From Crambe crambe (Eukaryota; Porifera; Demospongiae; Poecilosclerida; Crambeidae): a stretch of DNA of 64,000 nucleotides. A program made the translations under genes and the position numbers. The stretch is from assembly GCA_963924555.1 (NCBI GenBank), contig OZ004593.1, positions 1 through 64,000 on the forward strand, given 5' to 3'. How positions within the stretch are numbered: position 1 is the stretch's first letter; every line of letters starts with the position of its first letter. Under the pieces are notes generated by a model that worked only from the letters and a program-made list of their open reading frames with translations, made no database searches and was not told the origin of the DNA. Positions 1 to 10,772 of the stretch are shown here, piece after piece.

Positions 1-3000
1 GCCCTAGCCCTAGCCCTAGCCCTAGCCCTAGCCCTAGCCCTAGCCCTAGCCCTAGCCCTAGCCACCTAGCCCTAGCCCTAGCCCTAGCCCTAGCCCTAGC
101 CCTAGCCCTAGCCCTAGCCCTAGCCCTAGCCCTAGCCCTAGCCCTAGCCCTAGCCCTAGCCCTAGCCCTAGCCCTAGCCCTAGCCCTAGCCCTAGCCCTA
201 GCCTAGCCCTAGCCCTAGCCCTAGCCCTAGCCCTAGCCCTAGCCCTAGCCCTAGCCCTAGCCCTAGCCCTAGCCCTAGCCCTAGCCCTAGCCCTAGCCCT
301 AGCCCTAGCCCTAGCCCTAGCCCTAGCCCTAGCCCTAGCCCTAGCCCTAGCCCTAGCCCTAGCCCTAGCCCTAGCCCTAGCCCTAGCCCTAGCCCTAGCC
401 CTAGCCCTAGCCCTAGCCCTAGCCCTAGCCCTAGCCCTAGCCCTAGCCCTAGCCCTAGCCCTAGCCCTAGCCCTAGCCCTAGCCCTAGCCCTAGCCCTAG
501 CCCTAGCCCTAGCCCTAGCCCTAGCCCTAGCCCTAGCCCTAGCCCTAGCCCTAGCCCTAGCCCTAGCCCTAGCCCTAGCCCTAGCCCTAGCCCTAGCCCT
601 AGCCCTAGCCCTAGCCCTAGCCCTAGCCCTAGCCCTAGCCCTAGCCCTAGCCCTAGCCCTAGCCCTAGCCCTAGCCCTAGCCCTAGCCCTAGCCCTAGCC
701 CTAGCCCTAGCCCTAGCCCTAGCCCTAGCCCTAGCCCTAGCCCTAGCCCTAGCCCTAGCCCTAGCCCTAGCCCTAGCCCTAGCCCTAGCCCTAGCCCTAG
801 CCCTAGCCCTAGCCCTAGCCCTAGCCCTAGCCCTAGCCCTAGCCCTAGCCCTAGCCCTAGCCCTAGCCCTAGCCCTAGCCCTAGCCCTAGCCCTAGCCCT
901 AGCCCTAGCCCTAGCCCTAGCCCTAGCCCTAGCCCTAGCCCTAGCCCTAGCCCTAGCCCTAGCCCTAGCCCTAGCCCTAGCCCTAGCCCTAGCCCTAGCC
1001 CTAGCCCTAGCCCTAGCCCTAGCCCTAGCCCTAGCCCTAGCCCTAGCCCTAGCCCTAGCCCTAGCCCTAGCCCTAGCCCTAGCCCTAGCCCTAGCCCTAG
1101 CCCTAGCCCTAGCCCTAGCCCTAGCCCTAGCCCTAGCCCTAGCCCTAGCCCTAGCCCTAGCCCTAGCCCTAGCCCTAGCCCTAGCCCTAGCCCTAGCCCT
1201 AGCCCCTAGCCCTAGCCCTAGCCCTAGCCCTAGCCCTAGCCCTAGCCCTAGCCCTAGCCCTAGCCCTAGCCCTAGCCCTAGCCCTAGCCCTAGCCCTAGC
1301 CCTAGCCCTAGCCCTAGCCCTAGCCCTAGCCCTAGCCCTAGCCCTAGCCCTAGCCCTAGCCCTAGCCCTAGCCCTAGCCCTAGCCCTAGCCCTAGCCCTA
1401 GCCCTAGCCCTAGCCCTAGCCCTAGCCCTAGCCCTAGCCCTAGCCCTAGCCCTAGCCCTAGCCCTAGCCCTAGCCCTAGCCCTAGCCCTAGCCCTAGCCC
1501 TAGCCCTAGCCCTAGCCCTAGCCCTAGCCCTAGCCCTAGCCCTAGCCCTAGCCCTAGCCCTAGCCCTAGCCCTAGCCCTAGCCCTAGCCCTAGCCCTAGC
1601 CCTAGCCCTAGCCCTAGCCCTAGCCCTAGCCCTAGCCCTAGCCCTAGCCCTAGCCCTAGCCCTAGCCCTAGCCCTAGCCCTAGCCCTAGCCCTAGCCCTA
1701 GCCCTAGCCCTAGCCCTAGCCCTAGCCCTAGCCCTAGCCCTAGCCCTAGCCCTAGCCCTAGCCCTAGCCCTAGCCCTAGCCCTAGCCCTAGCCCTAGCCC
1801 TAGCCCTAGCCCTAGCCCTAGCCCTAGCCCTAGCCCTAGCCCTAGCCCTAGCCCTAGCCCTAGCCCTAGCCCTAGCCCTAGCCCTAGCCCTAGCCCTAGC
1901 CCTAGCCCTAGCCCTAGCCCTAGCCCTAGCCCTAGCCCTAGCCCTAGCCCTAGCCCTAGCCCTAGCCCTAGCCCTAGCCCTAGCCCTAGCCCTAGCCCTA
2001 GCCCTAGCCCTAGCCCTAGCCCTAGCCCTAGCCCTAGCCCTAGCCCTAGCCCTAGCCCTAGCCCTAGCCCTAGCCCTAGCCCTAGCCCTAGCCCTAGCCC
2101 TAGCCCTAGCCCTAGCCCTAGCCCTAGCCCTAGCCCTAGCCCTAGCCCTAGCCCTAGCCCTAGCCCTAGCCCTAGCCCTAGCCCTAGCCCTAGCCCTAGC
2201 CCTAGCCCTAGCCCTAGCCCTAGCCCTAGCCCTAGCCCTAGCCCTAGCCCTAGCCCTAGCCCTAGCCCTAGCCCTAGCCCTAGCCCTAGCCCTAGCCCTA
2301 GCCCTAGCCCTAGCCCTAGCCCTAGCCCTAGCCCTAGCCCTAGCCCTAGCCCTAGCCCTAGCCCTAGCCCTAGCCCTAGCCCTAGCCCTAGCCCTAGCCC
2401 TAGCCCTAGCCCTAGCCCTAGCCCTAGCCCTAGCCCTAGCCCTAGCCCTAGCCCTAGCCCTAGCCCTAGCCCTAGCCCTAGCCCTAGCCCTAGCCCTAGC
2501 CCTAGCCCTAGCCCTAGCCCTAGCCCTAGCCCTAGCCCTAGCCCTAGCCCTAGCCCTAGCCCTAGCCCTAGCCCTAGCCCTAGCCCTAGCCCTAGCCCTA
2601 GCCCTAGCCCTAGCCCTAGCCCTAGCCCTAGCCCTAGCCCTAGCCCTAGCCCTAGCCCTAGCCCTAGCCCTAGCCCTAGCCCTAGCCCTAGCCCTAGCCC
2701 TAGCCCTAGCCCTAGCCCTAGCCCTAGCCCTAGCCCTAGCCCTAGCCCTAGCCCTAGCCCTAGCCCTAGCCCTAGCCCTAGCCCTAGCCCTAGCCCTAGC
2801 CCTAGCCCTAGCCCTAGCCCTAGCCCTAGCCCTAGCCCTAGCCCTAGCCCTAGCCCTAGCCCTAGCCCTAGCCCTAGCCCTAGCCCTAGCCCTAGCCCTA
2901 GCCCTAGCCCTAGCCCTAGCCCTAGCCCTAGCCCTAGCCCTAGCCCTAGCCCTAGCCCTAGCCCTAGCCCTAGCCCTAGCCCTAGCCCTAGCCCTAGCCC

Positions 3001-6000
3001 TAGCCCTAGCCCTAGCCCTAGCCCTAGCCCTAGCCCTAGCCCTAGCCCTAGCCCTAGCCCTAGCCCTAGCCCTAGCCCTAGCCCTAGCCCTAGCCCTAGC
3101 CCTAGCCCTAGCCCTAGCCCTAGCCCTAGCCCTAGCCCTAGCCCTAGCCCTAGCCCTAGCCCTAGCCCTAGCCCTAGCCCTAGCCCTAGCCCTAGCCCTA
3201 GCCCTAGCCCTAGCCCTAGCCCTAGCCCTAGCCCTAGCCCTAGCCCTAGCCCTAGCCCTAGCCCTAGCCCTAGCCCTAGCCCTAGCCCTAGCCCTAGCCC
3301 TAGCCCTAGCCCTAGCCCTAGCCCTAGCCCTAGCCCTAGCCCTAGCCCTAGCCCTAGCCCTAGCCCTAGCCCTAGCCCTAGCCCTAGCCCTAGCCCTAGC
3401 CCTAGCCCTAGCCCTAGCCCTAGCCCTAGCCCTAGCCCTAGCCCTAGCCCTAGCCCTAGCCCTAGCCCTAGCCCTAGCCCTAGCCCTAGCCCTAGCCCTA
3501 GCCCTAGCCCTAGCCCTAGCCCTAGCCCTAGCCCTAGCCCTAGCCCTAGCCCTAGCCCTAGCCCTAGCCCTAGCCCTAGCCCTAGCCCTAGCCCTAGCCC
3601 TAGCCCTAGCCCTAGCCCTAGCCCTAGCCCTAGCCCTAGCCCTAGCCCTAGCCCTAGCCCTAGCCCTAGCCCTAGCCCTAGCCCTAGCCCTAGCCCTAGC
3701 CCTAGCCCTAGCCCTAGCCCTAGCCCTAGCCCTAGCCCTAGCCCTAGCCCTAGCCCTAGCCCTAGCCCTAGCCCTAGCCCTAGCCCTAGCCCTAGCCCTA
3801 GCCCTAGCCCTAGCCCTAGCCCTAGCCCTAGCCCTAGCCCTAGCCCTAGCCCTAGCCCTAGCCCTAGCCCTAGCCCTAGCCCTAGCCCTAGCCCTAGCCC
3901 TAGCCCTAGCCCTAGCCCTAGCCCTAGCCCTAGCCCTAGCCCTAGCCCTAGCCCTAGCCCTAGCCCTAGCCCTAGCCCTAGCCCTAGCCCTAGCCCTAGC
4001 CCTAGCCCTAGCCCTAGCCCTAGCCCTAGCCCTAGCCCTAGCCCTAGCCCTAGCCCTAGCCCTAGCCCTAGCCCTAGCCCTAGCCCTAGCCCTAGCCCTA
4101 GCCCTAGCCCTAGCCCTAGCCCTAGCCCTAGCCCTAGCCCTAGCCCTAGCCCTAGCCCTAGCCCTAGCCCTAGCCCTAGCCCTAGCCCTAGCCCTAGCCC
4201 TAGCCCTAGCCCTAGCCCTAGCCCTAGCCCTAGCCCTAGCCCTAGCCCTAGCCCTAGCCCTAGCCCTAGCCCTAGCCCTAGCCCTAGCCCTAGCCCTAGC
4301 CCTAGCCCTAGCCCTAGCCCTAGCCCTAGCCCTAGCCCTAGCCCTAGCCCTAGCCCTAGCCCTAGCCCTAGCCCTAGCCCTAGCCCTAGCCCTAGCCCTA
4401 GCCCTAGCCCTAGCCCTAGCCCTAGCCCTAGCCCTAGCCCTAGCCCTAGCCCTAGCCCTAGCCCTAGCCCTAGCCCTAGCCCTAGCCCTAGCCCTAGCCC
4501 TAGCCCTAGCCCTAGCCCTAGCCCTAGCCCTAGCCCTAGCCCTAGCCCTAGCCCTAGCCCTAGCCCTAGCCCTAGCCCTAGCCCTAGCCCTAGCCCTAGC
4601 CCTAGCCCTAGCCCTAGCCCTAGCCCTAGCCCTAGCCCTAGCCCTAGCCCTAGCCCTAGCCCTAGCCCTAGCCCTAGCCCTAGCCCTAGCCCTAGCCCTA
4701 GCCCTAGCCCTAGCCCTAGCCCTAGCCCTAGCCCTAGCCCTAGCCCTAGCCCTAGCCCTAGCCCTAGCCCTAGCCCTAGCCCTAGCCCTAGCCCTAGCCC
4801 TAGCCCTAGCCCTAGCCCTAGCCCTAGCCCTAGCCCTAGCCCTAGCCCTAGCCCTAGCCCTAGCCCTAGCCCTAGCCCTAGCCCTAGCCCTAGCCCTAGC
4901 CCTAGCCCTAGCCCTAGCCCTAGCCCTAGCCCTAGCCCTAGCCCTAGCCCTAGCCCTAGCCCTAGCCCTAGCCCTAGCCCTAGCCCTAGCCCTAGCCCTA
5001 GCCCTAGCCCTAGCCCTAGCCCTAGCCCTAGCCCTAGCCCTAGCCCTAGCCCTAGCCCTAGCCCTAGCCCTAGCCCTAGCCCTAGCCCTAGCCCTAGCCC
5101 TAGCCCTAGCCCTAGCCCTAGCCCTAGCCCTAGCCCTAGCCCTAGCCCTAGCCCTAGCCCTAGCCCTAGCCCTAGCCCTAGCCCTAGCCCTAGCCCTAGC
5201 CCTAGCCCTAGCCCTAGCCCTAGCCCTAGCCCTAGCCCTAGCCCTAGCCCTAGCCCTAGCCCTAGCCCTAGCCCTAGCCCTAGCCCTAGCCCTAGCCCTA
5301 GCCCTAGCCCTAGCCCTAGCCCTAGCCCTAGCCCTAGCCCTAGCCCTAGCCCTAGCCCTAGCCCTAGCCCTAGCCCTAGCCCTAGCCCTAGCCCTAGCCC
5401 TAGCCCTAGCCCTAGCCCTAGCCCTAGCCCTAGCCCTAGCCCTAGCCCTAGCCCTAGCCCTAGCCCTAGCCCTAGCCCTAGCCCTAGCCCTAGCCCTAGC
5501 CCTAGCCCTAGCCCTAGCCCTAGCCCTAGCCCTAGCCCTAGCCCTAGCCCTAGCCCTAGCCCTAGCCCTAGCCCTAGCCCTAGCCCTAGCCCTAGCCCTA
5601 GCCCTAGCCCTAGCCCTAGCCCTAGCCCTAGCCCTAGCCCTAGCCCTAGCCCTAGCCCTAGCCCTAGCCCTAGCCCTAGCCCTAGCCCTAGCCCTAGCCC
5701 TAGCCCTAGCCCTAGCCCTAGCCCTAGCCCTAGCCCTAGCCCTAGCCCTAGCCCTAGCCCTAGCCCTAGCCCTAGCCCTAGCCCTAGCCCTAGCCCTAGC
5801 CCTAGCCCTAGCCCTAGCCCTAGCCCTAGCCCTAGCCCTAGCCCTAGCCCTAGCCCTAGCCCTAGCCCTAGCCCTAGCCCTAGCCCTAGCCCTAGCCCTA
5901 GCCCTAGCCCTAGCCCTAGCCCTAGCCCTAGCCCTAGCCCTAGCCCTAGCCCTAGCCCTAGCCCTAGCCCTAGCCCTAGCCCTAGCCCTAGCCCTAGCCC

Positions 6001-6816
6001 TAGCCCTAGCCCTAGCCCTAGCCCTAGCCCTAGCCCTAGCCCTAGCCCTAGCCCTAGCCCTAGCCCTAGCCCTAGCCCTAGCCCTAGCCCTAGCCCTAGC
6101 CCTAGCCCTAGCCCTAGCCCTAGCCCTAGCCCTAGCCCTAGCCCTAGCCCTAGCCCTAGCCCTAGCCCTAGCCCTAGCCCTAGCCCTAGCCCTAGCCCTA
6201 GCCCTAGCCCTAGCCCTAGCCCTAGCCCTAGCCCTAGCCCTAGCCCTAGCCCTAGCCCTAGCCCTAGCCCTAGCCCTAGCCCTAGCCCTAGCCCTAGCCC
6301 TAGCCCTAGCCCTAGCCCTAGCCCTAGCCCTAGCCCTAGCCCTAGCCCTAGCCCTAGCCCTAGCCCTAGCCCTAGCCCTAGCCCTAGCCCTAGCCCTAGC
6401 CCTAGCCCTAGCCCTAGCCCTAGCCCTAGCCCTAGCCCTAGCCCTAGCCCTAGCCCTAGCCCTAGCCCTAGCCCTAGCCCTAGCCCTAGCCCTAGCCCTA
6501 GCCCTAGCCCTAGCCCTAGCCCTAGCCCTAGCCCTAGCCCTAGCCCTAGCCCTAGCCCTAGCCCTAGCCCTAGCCCTAGCCCTAGCCCTAGCCCTAGCCC
6601 TAGCCCTAGCCCTAGCCCTAGCCCTAGCCCTAGCCCTAGCCCTAGCCCTAGCCCTAGCCCTAGCCCTAGCCCTAGCCCTAGCCCTAGCCCTAGCCCTAGC
6701 CCTAGCCCTAGCCCTAGCCCTAGCCCTAGCCCTAGCCCTAGCCCTAGCCCTAGCCCTAGCCCTAGCCCTAGCCCTAGCCCTAGCCCTAGCCCTAGCCCTA
6801 GCCCTAGCCCTAGCCC
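1..6816. repeat. Terminal telomere-like array (CCCTAG)n, about 1,130 copies
   Basis: The hexamer CCCTAG is repeated without a break except for three small irregularities, near 61-66 (an extra CCA-like step), near 200-205 (one C missing) and near 1201-1206 (one C extra). The array starts at the first base and ends sharply at 6816. The G-rich strand reads GGGCTA toward position 1, the orientation expected for a chromosome end lying to the left. It differs from the animal telomere repeat (GGGTTA in the same register) by one T to C change, and from the nematode TTAGGC repeat. Long open frames in it translate only to Leu-Gly or Ala-Arg alternation and are not genes. That this is the true terminus is inferred from its position and orientation. 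Confidence 0.85.
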
Positions 6817-7021
6817 ACGCGGCGAGCGCATGCGCGGCTGAAGAGGTCACCTACGTAGCTAGCCTGGCCTTGAGGGCGCACGAGGTTACTATTTATAGGT
6901 TTACTATTTATACTTACAGCCATGAGGGCTCCTAGGCAATTACTACGTGTTGACGTCACCACGTGTACGTACGAGGTCGGCTATAGATAGTTAGCGATAT
7001 CGCGGCCGTGGCTTATTAACG
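6817..7021 (+). promoter_or_regulatory. Subtelomeric promoter with CRE and E-box
   Basis: This is the 205-bp unique sequence between the hexamer array and the start codon of the SET-domain gene. It begins with a CpG-rich stretch (CGCGGCGAGCGC) and contains a full cAMP-response element, TGACGTCA, at 6951-6958, followed directly by an E-box, CACGTG, at 6960-6965. These are established binding sites for bZIP and bHLH factors; their use here is inferred from position only. Confidence 0.4.
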
Positions 7022-8197
7022 ATGGAACCAGCGCCGAAAAGAGCCAAGAGAGAGTGCCCAATCTGTGCCAAGACTTACTGCAAGCTGACAGACCACCTGG
7101 CCAAGGCACACAAGTTGGCAACCAAGGAAGAAAGAGAGCCTTACATGAAGGAAGCGAAAGAGAAGACACCTGACCTCAGGATTACAAGTGAGTGCATTCA
7201 GTGTCTGCTGCATGCTTTATGCCTGTATTATATGCAGAGAGATTAGGAGTAGAGGGAGCCAGTGGTCACACAAAGCCCAACAGGAACAGCTATCCTTGCC
7301 CCTTTCCACACTGTGGATCAAGGAAATACTCCAGGCTGGCTGACCACCTAACGACATCTCATCGCTTGATAGGTGCTGGATGGCAGAGACTGCGGCGTTT
7401 GTTATTGGACATATCACACAGGATGGAGGAGGATGACCTGTTGGAAAAGGAGAGGACCTTGCTCTCCAGGCTTCCAGTCAAGGTGGAAGACTACATGCAG
7501 CCAGCAGCGTCGTCCAAGGTAGTTTCGAGTTTTCTAGTAGAAATTTATTATTACTGTAATGGTACTTGTACAGTTATATGATTTCCCTGCCAGATGTAGT
7601 AGAAGACTTTGCAATTCTCTCCTCGAGGTATGAATCGTATTTCATTTCGAGATGGCTTCATTATTTTGTATTAGGATGCTGTTGACAAAGAGTTGGAGAG
7701 AAAAATCTCGGGAGGATTGGAGGATGGCTTGATACAGGTGGATGTTGAAGGCAAAGGAAGGGGGGTCATTGCTGCTAGACCGTTTTCTGCTGGTGACTTT
7801 CTATGTGAGTATGCGGGAGAGAGGATTGAAGAATCAGAAGCGAGGAAGAGGGAGAAAGAATACGTCAAGGATAGCAGCATAGGAAGCTATATGTACTACT
7901 TTGTCCACAAGTCTAAGAAATTATGGTATGTGGGGTATTACAGCAGACAGACCGATAGTGACTCTGTATGATCGTTCTTACAGTGTGGATGCAACGAGGG
8001 AGAGTGGTCGACTGGGACGTCTAGTAAACCACAGTTCAATTGAATACAATGCCATATCAAAAGTTGTGGAGATTAAGGGGACGCCTTACCTCTGCCTGTT
8101 TTCCTCCAGAGATATTTCTGTAGGGGAGGAATTGTTGTTTGATTACGGAGAGAGGAGGAGGGATGTGGTCAATTCCTTAGATTGGCTGAAATCTTGA
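7022..8197 (+). CDS. KMT5A/SETD8-like SET-domain histone methyltransferase with N-terminal zinc fingers
   Basis: Four exons join in phase: 7022-7187, 7238-7518, 7675-7925 and 7984-8197, giving about 303 residues, with GT..AG introns of 50-156 bp. The last junction rebuilds the CVDAT segment typical of KMT5A. The SET domain occupies roughly residues 155-300 and shows the GKGRGV..F..GDF.CEY.G opening, the LVNHS cofactor/knot motif and the GEELLFDYGER close, all as in the H4K20 monomethylase KMT5A. The N-terminal half differs from the vertebrate protein: it has two zinc-finger-like segments, CPICAK..LTDHLAKAH and CPFPHC..LADHLTTSH. The family role is monomethylation of histone H4 Lys20 in the nucleus, linked to S phase and chromatin compaction. 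Substrate here is inferred from the SET domain. The gene sits beside the telomere array. Confidence 0.8.
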
Positions 8198-8394
8198 TGT
8201 GATGTGTGTTTGTGTATGTAATATGTATTTGTGTTTTACCCAATTACATGTACACCTTATGGATAGCTGATGTGGGCTATATAGAATATCTTTATGACAA
8301 TATATGGCTATGAGGATGTCAAGTACGTAATGGGTGTCAAAGACCGACTCGTTGGTGTCCCATTATGGTTCAAAGTTCTTGCCTAGCTTAAAGG
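8198..8394. other. Unique spacer downstream of the SET gene
   Basis: AT-rich sequence between the SET gene stop codon and the 83-bp tandem array. No gene, no clear AATAAA signal and no repeat are seen. Confidence 0.5.
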
Positions 8395-8945
8395 GTAGTT
8401 TGATGCAGACTGGGGGCTCTCAAAATGTCTTCCAGGTTGGCTCAATCGTATATAGCTATAAGGGATATGAAGAACCTGCCAAGTGACGGACTGGAGGGCT
8501 GTCCAAATGTCTTCCAGGTTGGCTATGAGGGATATGAAGAACCTGCCTTGCCTTAAGGGGAGTAAGTGACTGACTGGAGGACTGTCCAAATGTCTTCCAG
8601 GTTGGCTATGAGGGATATGAAGAACCTGCCTTGCCTTAAGGGGAGTAAGTGACTGACTGGAGGACTGTCCAAATGTCTTCCAGGTTGGCTATGAGGGATA
8701 TGAAGAACCTGCCTTGCCTTAAGGGGAGTAAGTGACAGACTAGGGGGCTGTCCAAATGTCTTCCAGGTTAGCTGAATCGTATATGGCTATGCCTTAAGGG
8801 GAGTAAGTGACAGACTGGGGGGCTGTCCAAATGTCTTCCAGGTTGGCTCCAGTGTATATGGCTATGAGGGATATGAAGAACCTGCCTTGCCTTAAGGGGA
8901 GTAAGTGATAGACTGGGGGGCTGTCCAAATGTCTTCCAGGTTGGT
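8395..8945. repeat. 83-bp tandem repeat array
   Basis: The motif GTCCAAATGTCTTCCAGGTT recurs at 8501, 8584, 8667, 8750, 8824 and 8923, giving a period of 83 bp with later units changed to 74 and 99 bp by indels. Each unit also carries the block GAAGAACCTGCCTTGCCTTA. No coding frame persists. Confidence 0.9.
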
Positions 8946-10215
8946 CTACATTGCCTTGAGGGACTTCAGAGGTCTTTACCTTGAACTGAGAGACTTCAGC
9001 ATGCTTTGTAATACTTCCATGTATTGACGCATGACTTGAGGGAATTCGGTAATTTCTATCAGTCCTTGAGGGACTTCAGACATCTTTACCTTGACCTGAG
9101 GGACTTCAGCATGCTTTGTAATACTTCCCAAGTATTGAGGCATGACTTGAGGGACTTTGGTAATCCCTATCAGTCCTTGAGGGACTTCAGACGTCTTTAC
9201 CTTGACCTGAGGGACTTCAGCGTGCTTGGTAATACTTCCAAGTATTGGAATAGACTTGAGGGAAGTCAACTGTGCATTAACATGACTTGAGGGACTTTGG
9301 TAATCTCTTTCAGTCTTTGAGGGCTTCAGACGTCTTTACCTTGACCTGAGGGACTTCAGCATGCTTTGTAATACTTCCAAGTATTGAGGGATGACTTGAA
9401 GGACTTTGGTAATCTCATTTAGAGACTTCAGAGGTCTTTACCTTGAACTGAGGGACTTCAGCATCCTTGGTAATACTTCCAAGTATTTGAATAGACTTGA
9501 GGGAAGTCAACTGTGCATTTACATGACTTGAGGGACTTTGGTAATCTCTATCAAGCATTGAGGAAGTTCAGAGGTCTTTACCTTGTCCTGAGGGACTTCA
9601 GCATGCTTTGTAATACTTCCAAGTGTTGAGGCATGACTTGAGGGACTTTGGTAATCTCTATCAATCTTTGAGGGACTTTGAGGTCTTTACTTTAATCTGA
9701 GGGACTTCAGCATGCTTTATAATACTTTCAAGTATTGAAGCATGACTTGAGGGACTTTGGTAATCTCTATCAGTCCTTGAGGGACTTCAGAGGTCTTTAC
9801 CTTGACCTGAGGGACTTCAGCATGCTTTGTAATACTTCCAAGTATTGAGGGATGACTTGAGGGACTTTGGTAATCTCTATCAGTCTTTGAGGGACTTCAG
9901 AGGTCTTTACCTTGACCTGAGGGACTTCAGCATGCTTTGTAATATTTCCAAGTATTGAGGCATGACTTGAGGGACTTTGGTAATCTCTATCAGTCCTTGA
10001 GGGACTTCAGAGGTCTTTACCTTGACCTGAGGGACTTCAGCATGTTTTGTAATATTTCCAAGTATTGAGGCATGACTTGAGGGACTTTGGTAATCTCTAT
10101 AAGTCCTTGAAGGACTTCAGAGGTCTTTAACTTGACCTGAGGGACATCAGCATACTTGGTAATACTTCTAACTTTCAAAATAGACTTGAGGGACATCAAT
10201 TTGGACTTGAGGGAC
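8946..10215. repeat. 110-bp tandem repeat array (GGGACTTCAG-type)
   Basis: About eleven units with period 110 bp, marked by ATGCTTTGTAATACTTCC at 9001, 9111, about 9222, 9361, then about 9462, 9603, 9712, 9822, 9932 and 10042. Two units are lengthened to about 140 bp by an added block. Inside each unit the shorter motif TTGAGGGACTT recurs, so the unit itself arose by smaller duplications. Open frames reading DLRDF..LYLDLRDF follow the repeat period on both strands and are not taken as genes. Confidence 0.92.
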
Positions 10216-10421
10216 TATTTAACCTCACCTCATGGCTATTTTACCTCCAATTAGACAGAATTTTTAATCCTTTAAGTCCAAATTTAATTAAAGGTAAAAT
10301 CCTTCAAGTATATGGTCCTAAGGGACAAGACGCGAAAATTTAAGGGGTATAACCCTTAAATATATGAAAATAAAGGATAATAATATATATTTAAGGGATA
10401 TTGAGGGACGAGACTCCATGC
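10216..10421. other. AT-rich spacer
   Basis: Low-complexity AT-rich sequence with short TTAAGGG-like motifs in both orientations. No gene is seen. Confidence 0.4.
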
Positions 10422-10449
10422 CCCTAGCCCTAGCCCTAGCCCTAGCCCC
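10422..10449. repeat. Interstitial telomere stub, four CCCTAG units
   Basis: Four consecutive CCCTAG hexamers identical to the terminal array lie 3.6 kb inside it, directly before a 27-bp repeat block. The related block at 13512-13748 lacks this stub, so the hexamers were gained at this copy, or lost at the other. Confidence 0.85.
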
Positions 10450-10687
10450 AGTTACTGCAGCTATTGTGGATCCACCAGTTGAAGTAGGTTCACCAATAGA
10501 CATAGCAGATGTGGATCCACCAGTTGTCGTGGCTGTCGTGGACCCACCGGTTGCTGTAGCTAATGTGAACCCACCAGTTGCTATAGCTGATTTGGATCCA
10601 CCGGCTGTTGAAGTTTATATGGACCCATCGGTTGCTGTAGCTAACGTGGTTATTATAGCTGATGTGGATACACAGGTTGCTGTGTAG
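10450..10687 (+). repeat. 27-bp coding-frame minisatellite, copy 1
   Basis: About eight 27-bp units of the type GTGGACCCACCGGTTGCTGT keep one open frame encoding nine-residue repeats close to VDPPVAVAN. An open frame from 10364 runs through the four telomere hexamers (read as Leu-Ala) and the repeat to a stop at 10685-10687, 107 residues in all. No start context, intron or homologous domain supports a real protein, but the frame is also kept in the second copy at 13512-13748. A short repetitive protein, or a repeat whose unit happens to be a multiple of three, are both possible. Confidence 0.6.
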
Positions 10688-10772
10688 GAACTCCAACAAT
10701 GCAGTCATCTGATATTAATTTAAAATACAATGGTTGCCTGTATTCACCCCTTTAATACAGGCAAATATGAAC

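Noticed and set aside
1-6816. The hexamer array as a known nanopore telomere basecalling artefact
   Set aside because: Reported artefacts turn TTAGGG/CCCTAA into other patterns such as TTAAAA or CCCTGG, as far as I know, and the unit here is uniform. The same hexamer also occurs in unique context at 10422-10449. It still needs a raw-read check.
58-6850. Very long open frames translating to Leu-Gly and Ala-Arg alternation
   Set aside because: They are a trivial result of a hexamer without stops in those frames. There is no splice, start or family support.
8976-10199. Open frames with repeated LRDF..LYLDLRDF peptides
   Set aside because: Frames follow the 110-bp repeat on both strands and are broken between units. 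They are treated as repeat translation.
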